From Parachlorella kessleri (Eukaryota > Chlorophyta > Trebouxiophyceae > Chlorellales > Chlorellaceae), in the NCBI GenBank assembly GCA_001598975.1, contig BBXU01000547.1:1-19187 (forward strand): 19,187 nt of DNA, in the 5' to 3' direction. This document shows positions 16,202-19,187 of the stretch, piece by piece. The notes under the pieces were generated by a model. It had not been told where the DNA came from and ran no database searches. It saw nothing but the letters and a program-made list of their open reading frames with translations. How positions within the stretch are numbered: the first letter of the stretch is position 1; each line of letters starts with the position of its first letter. The position numbers were made by a program, and so were the translations under genes.

Positions 16202-19121
16202 CTACAAACGCTGCATGACGGCCCGCCCCTGGGCATAGCGCTTGAAGCACTTCTCTGCGTGCGTCAGAGTGGCCCAAAAGTCAATCTTGATGCCATTGAA
16301 GAGCCGCAGCACGTCGTCGTGGTCCTGACAGCTGTGCATCACCTCCCAGCGCTGGCCCCTGATGGCGCTCGCAACAAACCAGTGCTGGAAGTTGCCGTCC
16401 TCTTCTGCCGGCATACTGCCGGCCCGCGTGGCAGCCACCACCGCCGCACTGGCCCCGGCACTGCCTGGCCGCGCCGGCTGTGCAGCAGCACCTGCGTCCG
16501 CCCCTGCTGCTGTCCCGCTACCCAGCGCGCTGGTGCTGCTGCCGCTGCGAGAGAGTGCCTTGCCGCTGGAAGAAAGGGCCACGCCTCCTCCGGCGCTGCC
16601 GCTGCGGTGCAAAGAGCCGGAAGAGGCAGAGGGAGCCAGCTGTGCAGCAGCCGCTGGGCTTTCTAGGGCTGTGGCTGCTTCATGGGCCCACTGGATCTCC
16701 CACAAGGTCATAGCATGCTCTGCGCTGAGCTCCCGCCGCAACATGACAACTACCTGCGTGGTGCGCAGCAATGATGGCCATCAGGCATGGTGTGCTAAAA
16801 ACCCTGCTGGTGAGAAACACTAGTAACTCACATATGTCAGCCTGCATCACTTGATAACACAATGAATTCATATGATTGCTGCTGACAGGCAAGTGACAGA
16901 CAGCCAGTCGGACCAGTTTAAGAGTACACACTTGCCCCACGCACAAAACCCTGTGCGTCCTTTCAGCCTCTCACCATGCGGTAGGCAAACATGCAGTCCT
17001 GTGCTTGCAATGCACATAGCCGCGCGTACAAGGAGGGGTCGGTGTGCCCCACTATCTTGGCCACCTGACGCAGCTGCTGCCTGCAAACAACTCCAACCGA
17101 ATGAGGGTGATGAGCACATAGCTGACAAGTGCGCCCCACATGTGCTGGGGGCATGCATCGCTCACCAAGTCCAAAACAGCAACTCGCACAGCTAGGTGCA
17201 CACAAGCAAGGCGTAGGGACCTCGCTGAAACGGCTCGCCTCGCCGTTTGAACCCTCCACCTCCTTACGGTAGTTTGCGTACGATGGTCCATTCATGCATC
17301 CACGCAGATGTCCTGATCACAAATGCGCGGCACATGCAACCTCACGGCCACCAAGGGGCACTATCCCCTTACTTGATGCCCGTCTCATCGTGCTTGAAAT
17401 TGCGGCGGGCGCCCCGCATGAGCCGCTCAAAGCAGGCAAAGGCAAGTGCATCATCATCAAACAGCTGGATGAAGATGGCGGCCAGGTCTGACCTGCAAGG
17501 CACCATAAGTTTGAGGGCTAAACTCTACCTATGCAGGCAGGCCATCTAGGCAGCTGAAATACAGCGAACAATCCAAGCGCGAATTCAAAGTGCAGCTGCA
17601 AACCTCCGAGGACTTTCCATTCCCAAACATGAGACTTGCTTGTGTGGGTGATCGCAGTCGTCTCAGCCTTCACATGCCCTGGTAGGTGCAGCAGCCTAAG
17701 ATATAGGTATAAAACATACTTTACGTGCGCGTATCGTGACCAGAACTTAATGAGTATTGTCATCTCTAGCACACTCACATGCCCTGGCAATACCCGGTTT
17801 CAGGGTCGTGTATGGCATAGGCTGACAGCAAGTTCATCAGCCGCAGCATTTGTCGCCGACAAGCATGTGGCACATGCGTGGCTGAAGATAGTGCCTCTTC
17901 TGCCAGCTGGCTTGTCCACAGCTGCGAGCTGCCTGTGCCGAGCGGTGCAGCTGCCTCACTGGCACCAGGTGCGCAAGATTCCGAAGGAGCTGTGCGCGCA
18001 GGCTCTGGTGGGTGGTCAACAAATACTATCTCTGGGATGCCGTCAAGGACAGCCACCGGCAGTACCGTCACTGTTGGGCTACCAAATATGCCGCTATTAA
18101 TGCCGTCACTTTGGCTGCTGCGGCGGCTGTTAGCTTCTGCTGCTGCTGGACCGTGGCGGGCACCTGGCTGCCTCGAGAAATCGGTGCGCACAGCGTCTAG
18201 GACAATGATGCGGTGCGCCTCAGCAAATGCAGTCAGGTTGCCAGGCAGCGGCAGGTCCTCCGCCTGCTGCCTTTGGTGTTGCTCGTGCTGAGCTGCCGCA
18301 ACTGCTTTGCCACTGCTACCTCGTAGTACTTCTGCGCTTGAACAGGCACTGGATGAGAGCTTGATGCCTTTGGCTGCCTCCAGCTCATTCTCTAGCTCCA
18401 GGCAGACCAGCATCAGCTTGACGTACAGCCGCTGCAACTGGGCGTGGCTGCTGTGCCGCTCATCCTCTGTTGCCTCAGGAGAGTATACGCCCAGCAAGGC
18501 TGGCCACAGTTCTGCACGCAGCTCAGGAGAGATGCCCTGCAGAGCAATTATGGTTCTTGTTAATGCTCAACTTCAAAGTGAACGAGGCCAGCACCCCAAG
18601 GTATTAGCGTGGGTGGCAGGTAGTGCGAACAGGGTGTGAGAGTTGAGCTGTACGTACAGGACGGGATGCAGAGTGCATGGCGCAAGCAAAGCCTAGCCAA
18701 CAGCAGAGAAGGAGGCCGTTTGGCAAGCAGCTGCGCCATGCACGCGCGTTTCAGGTGCTGCATAGACCAGATACCACATGCTGCAGACTACAAAACTCAC
18801 CCCCTGCTTGATGGACTTCAGCACGCCTTGCCAGTTCAATAGACGGCCCTCCTCGTCTCTTGACACCTTCTCCTGGCCAAGGGGCTTCCTTGGCCTCTTG
18901 CCAGAGTTAGTTAGAGCCAGGGTTGCAAGAGATGCGAGGGATGCCCCGGCCGCAATGCCAGCGAGGCCGGCCACAGCGACTCCAACTCCCACTGCCAAGG
19001 CCACCTCTTTGCCTGACAGCTGCCGTGGGGACGTCATGCTGCGAGGGAGAGAGGACCGGAATAGGAGCTGGGGAAGTGCACTTCTTGTGCAAGTACTTCT
19101 TTGCTCTGTAGGCTTCAACAT
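16202..19121 (-). CDS. Membrane-anchored TBC-domain Rab GTPase-activating protein
   Basis: TBC proteins accelerate GTP hydrolysis by Rab GTPases in membrane traffic. Exons on the - strand: 19121-18801, 18536-17779, 17492-17373, 17080-16975 and 16753-16202, all GT-AG with matching phases, giving 618 residues. Residues 40-71 are an unbroken Ala/Gly/Val/Leu stretch, a likely transmembrane anchor, followed by the basic GKRPRKP. The TBC domain starts near GISPELRAELWPALLGVYSP (108-127). The Arg finger IVLDAVR (IxxDxxR, R224) and Gln finger GYCQGM (YxQ, Q358) are both present, followed by the family landmarks FERLMRGARRNF, TDPSLYARL, CMFAYRM and LRRELS, then LWEIQWAHE. About 125 residues separate the two fingers, against about 30 in plant relatives as I recall them. 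The excess is Ser/Ala/Pro-rich, and a second Ser/Ala/Gly insert follows the domain. The first Met follows an in-frame TGA; Met29 (19037) is an alternative start. It resembles plant GAPs of the EVWPFLLGVYD type. Confidence 0.93.
17670..17685 (-). repeat. Copy of TBC exon 2 end in its intron
   Basis: On the - strand, CCAGGGCATGTGA (+ 17670-17682) repeats the last eight bases of exon 2 plus its donor (+ 17775-17787), about 105 bases downstream in the intron. Weaker similarity continues into the intron (GTG.GCTAGAGATGAC against AAGGCTGAGACGACTGC). It is short, but has the same arrangement as in the other genes. Confidence 0.5.
18604..18650. repeat. Dispersed repeat, copy 2
   Basis: This is the second copy of the element at 15301-15347, in the same orientation, inside intron 1 (18537-18800) of the TBC gene. 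No terminal inverted repeats, target-site duplications or open frame are visible, so its class is unknown. Confidence 0.92.
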
Positions 19122-19187
19122 GTGTCAAAGTTTAGTCATGCATCTGCTAGGTAAGAGATCTACACAATGAGACCCCCATGAGGCCAG
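19122..19187. other. TBC gene 5' flank, cut by window end
   Basis: Sixty-six bases upstream of the first TBC Met include an in-frame stop three bases before it. No TATA box is visible. The promoter, and possibly a 5' non-coding exon, must lie beyond the window. Confidence 0.6.

Noticed and set aside
17775..19170. Long + strand open frames opposite the TBC gene (for example 17878-18291, 18778-19170)
   Set aside because: They are antisense shadows of GC-rich exons. The - strand reading gives a contiguous TBC protein with catalytic motifs.
1..19187. CRISPR array, prophage, integrated virus or transposase
   Set aside because: There are no regularly spaced repeats, phage or viral genes, or transposase motifs. 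All substantial coding sequence is explained by four spliced nuclear genes.

Overview
This is an ordinary protein-coding stretch of a GC-rich, intron-dense eukaryotic nuclear genome. It is most likely from a unicellular green alga (Chlorophyta). That placement is an inference from plant-type gene families, short exons closed by GT...TGCAG introns, and strong G/C preference at third codon positions. I see no bacterial operon, CRISPR array, transposase, rRNA or tRNA.

Layout, left to right. (1) A CA microsatellite at 1-92, then the 3' two-thirds of a + strand gene for mitochondrial enoyl-[acyl-carrier-protein]/trans-2-enoyl-CoA reductase (MECR/ETR1 family). It has six exons between 266 and 2960, and its 5' exons lie outside the window. 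(2) A 444-bp convergent spacer without a gene. (3) A - strand gene, 4896 to 3405, five exons and about 254 aa, for a HAD-superfamily hydrolase of the plant At2g33255 type with all four HAD motifs. (4) A 297-bp divergent promoter region holding a TATAAAAG box. (5) A + strand gene of about 10 kb and 23 exons, 5194-15142, for a ~1200-aa coiled-coil protein with a disordered, acidic, Lys-rich tail. (6) A ~1-kb convergent spacer with hairpins and one copy of a dispersed repeat. (7) A - strand gene, 19121 to 16202, five exons and about 618 aa, for a membrane-anchored plant-type TBC-domain Rab GTPase-activating protein with both catalytic fingers intact.

The four genes do not form an evident pathway. 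MECR acts in mitochondrial type II fatty-acid synthesis, the HAD protein is a small-molecule phosphatase-like enzyme, and the TBC protein and the coiled-coil protein could both serve membrane trafficking, but nothing in the sequence links them.

The most unusual signal is structural. In three of the four genes, exon edges together with their splice sites recur as decayed tandem copies inside the neighbouring intron. Examples are 341-387 at 432-478 and 602-634, 2440-2490 at 2558-2608, and 7694-7759 at 7828-7895. In two further cases, both in the coiled-coil gene, the two copies appear to be neighbouring coding exons. This looks like a record of repeated tandem duplication across splice junctions, a process proposed to create introns and exons. 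All alignments were made by eye.
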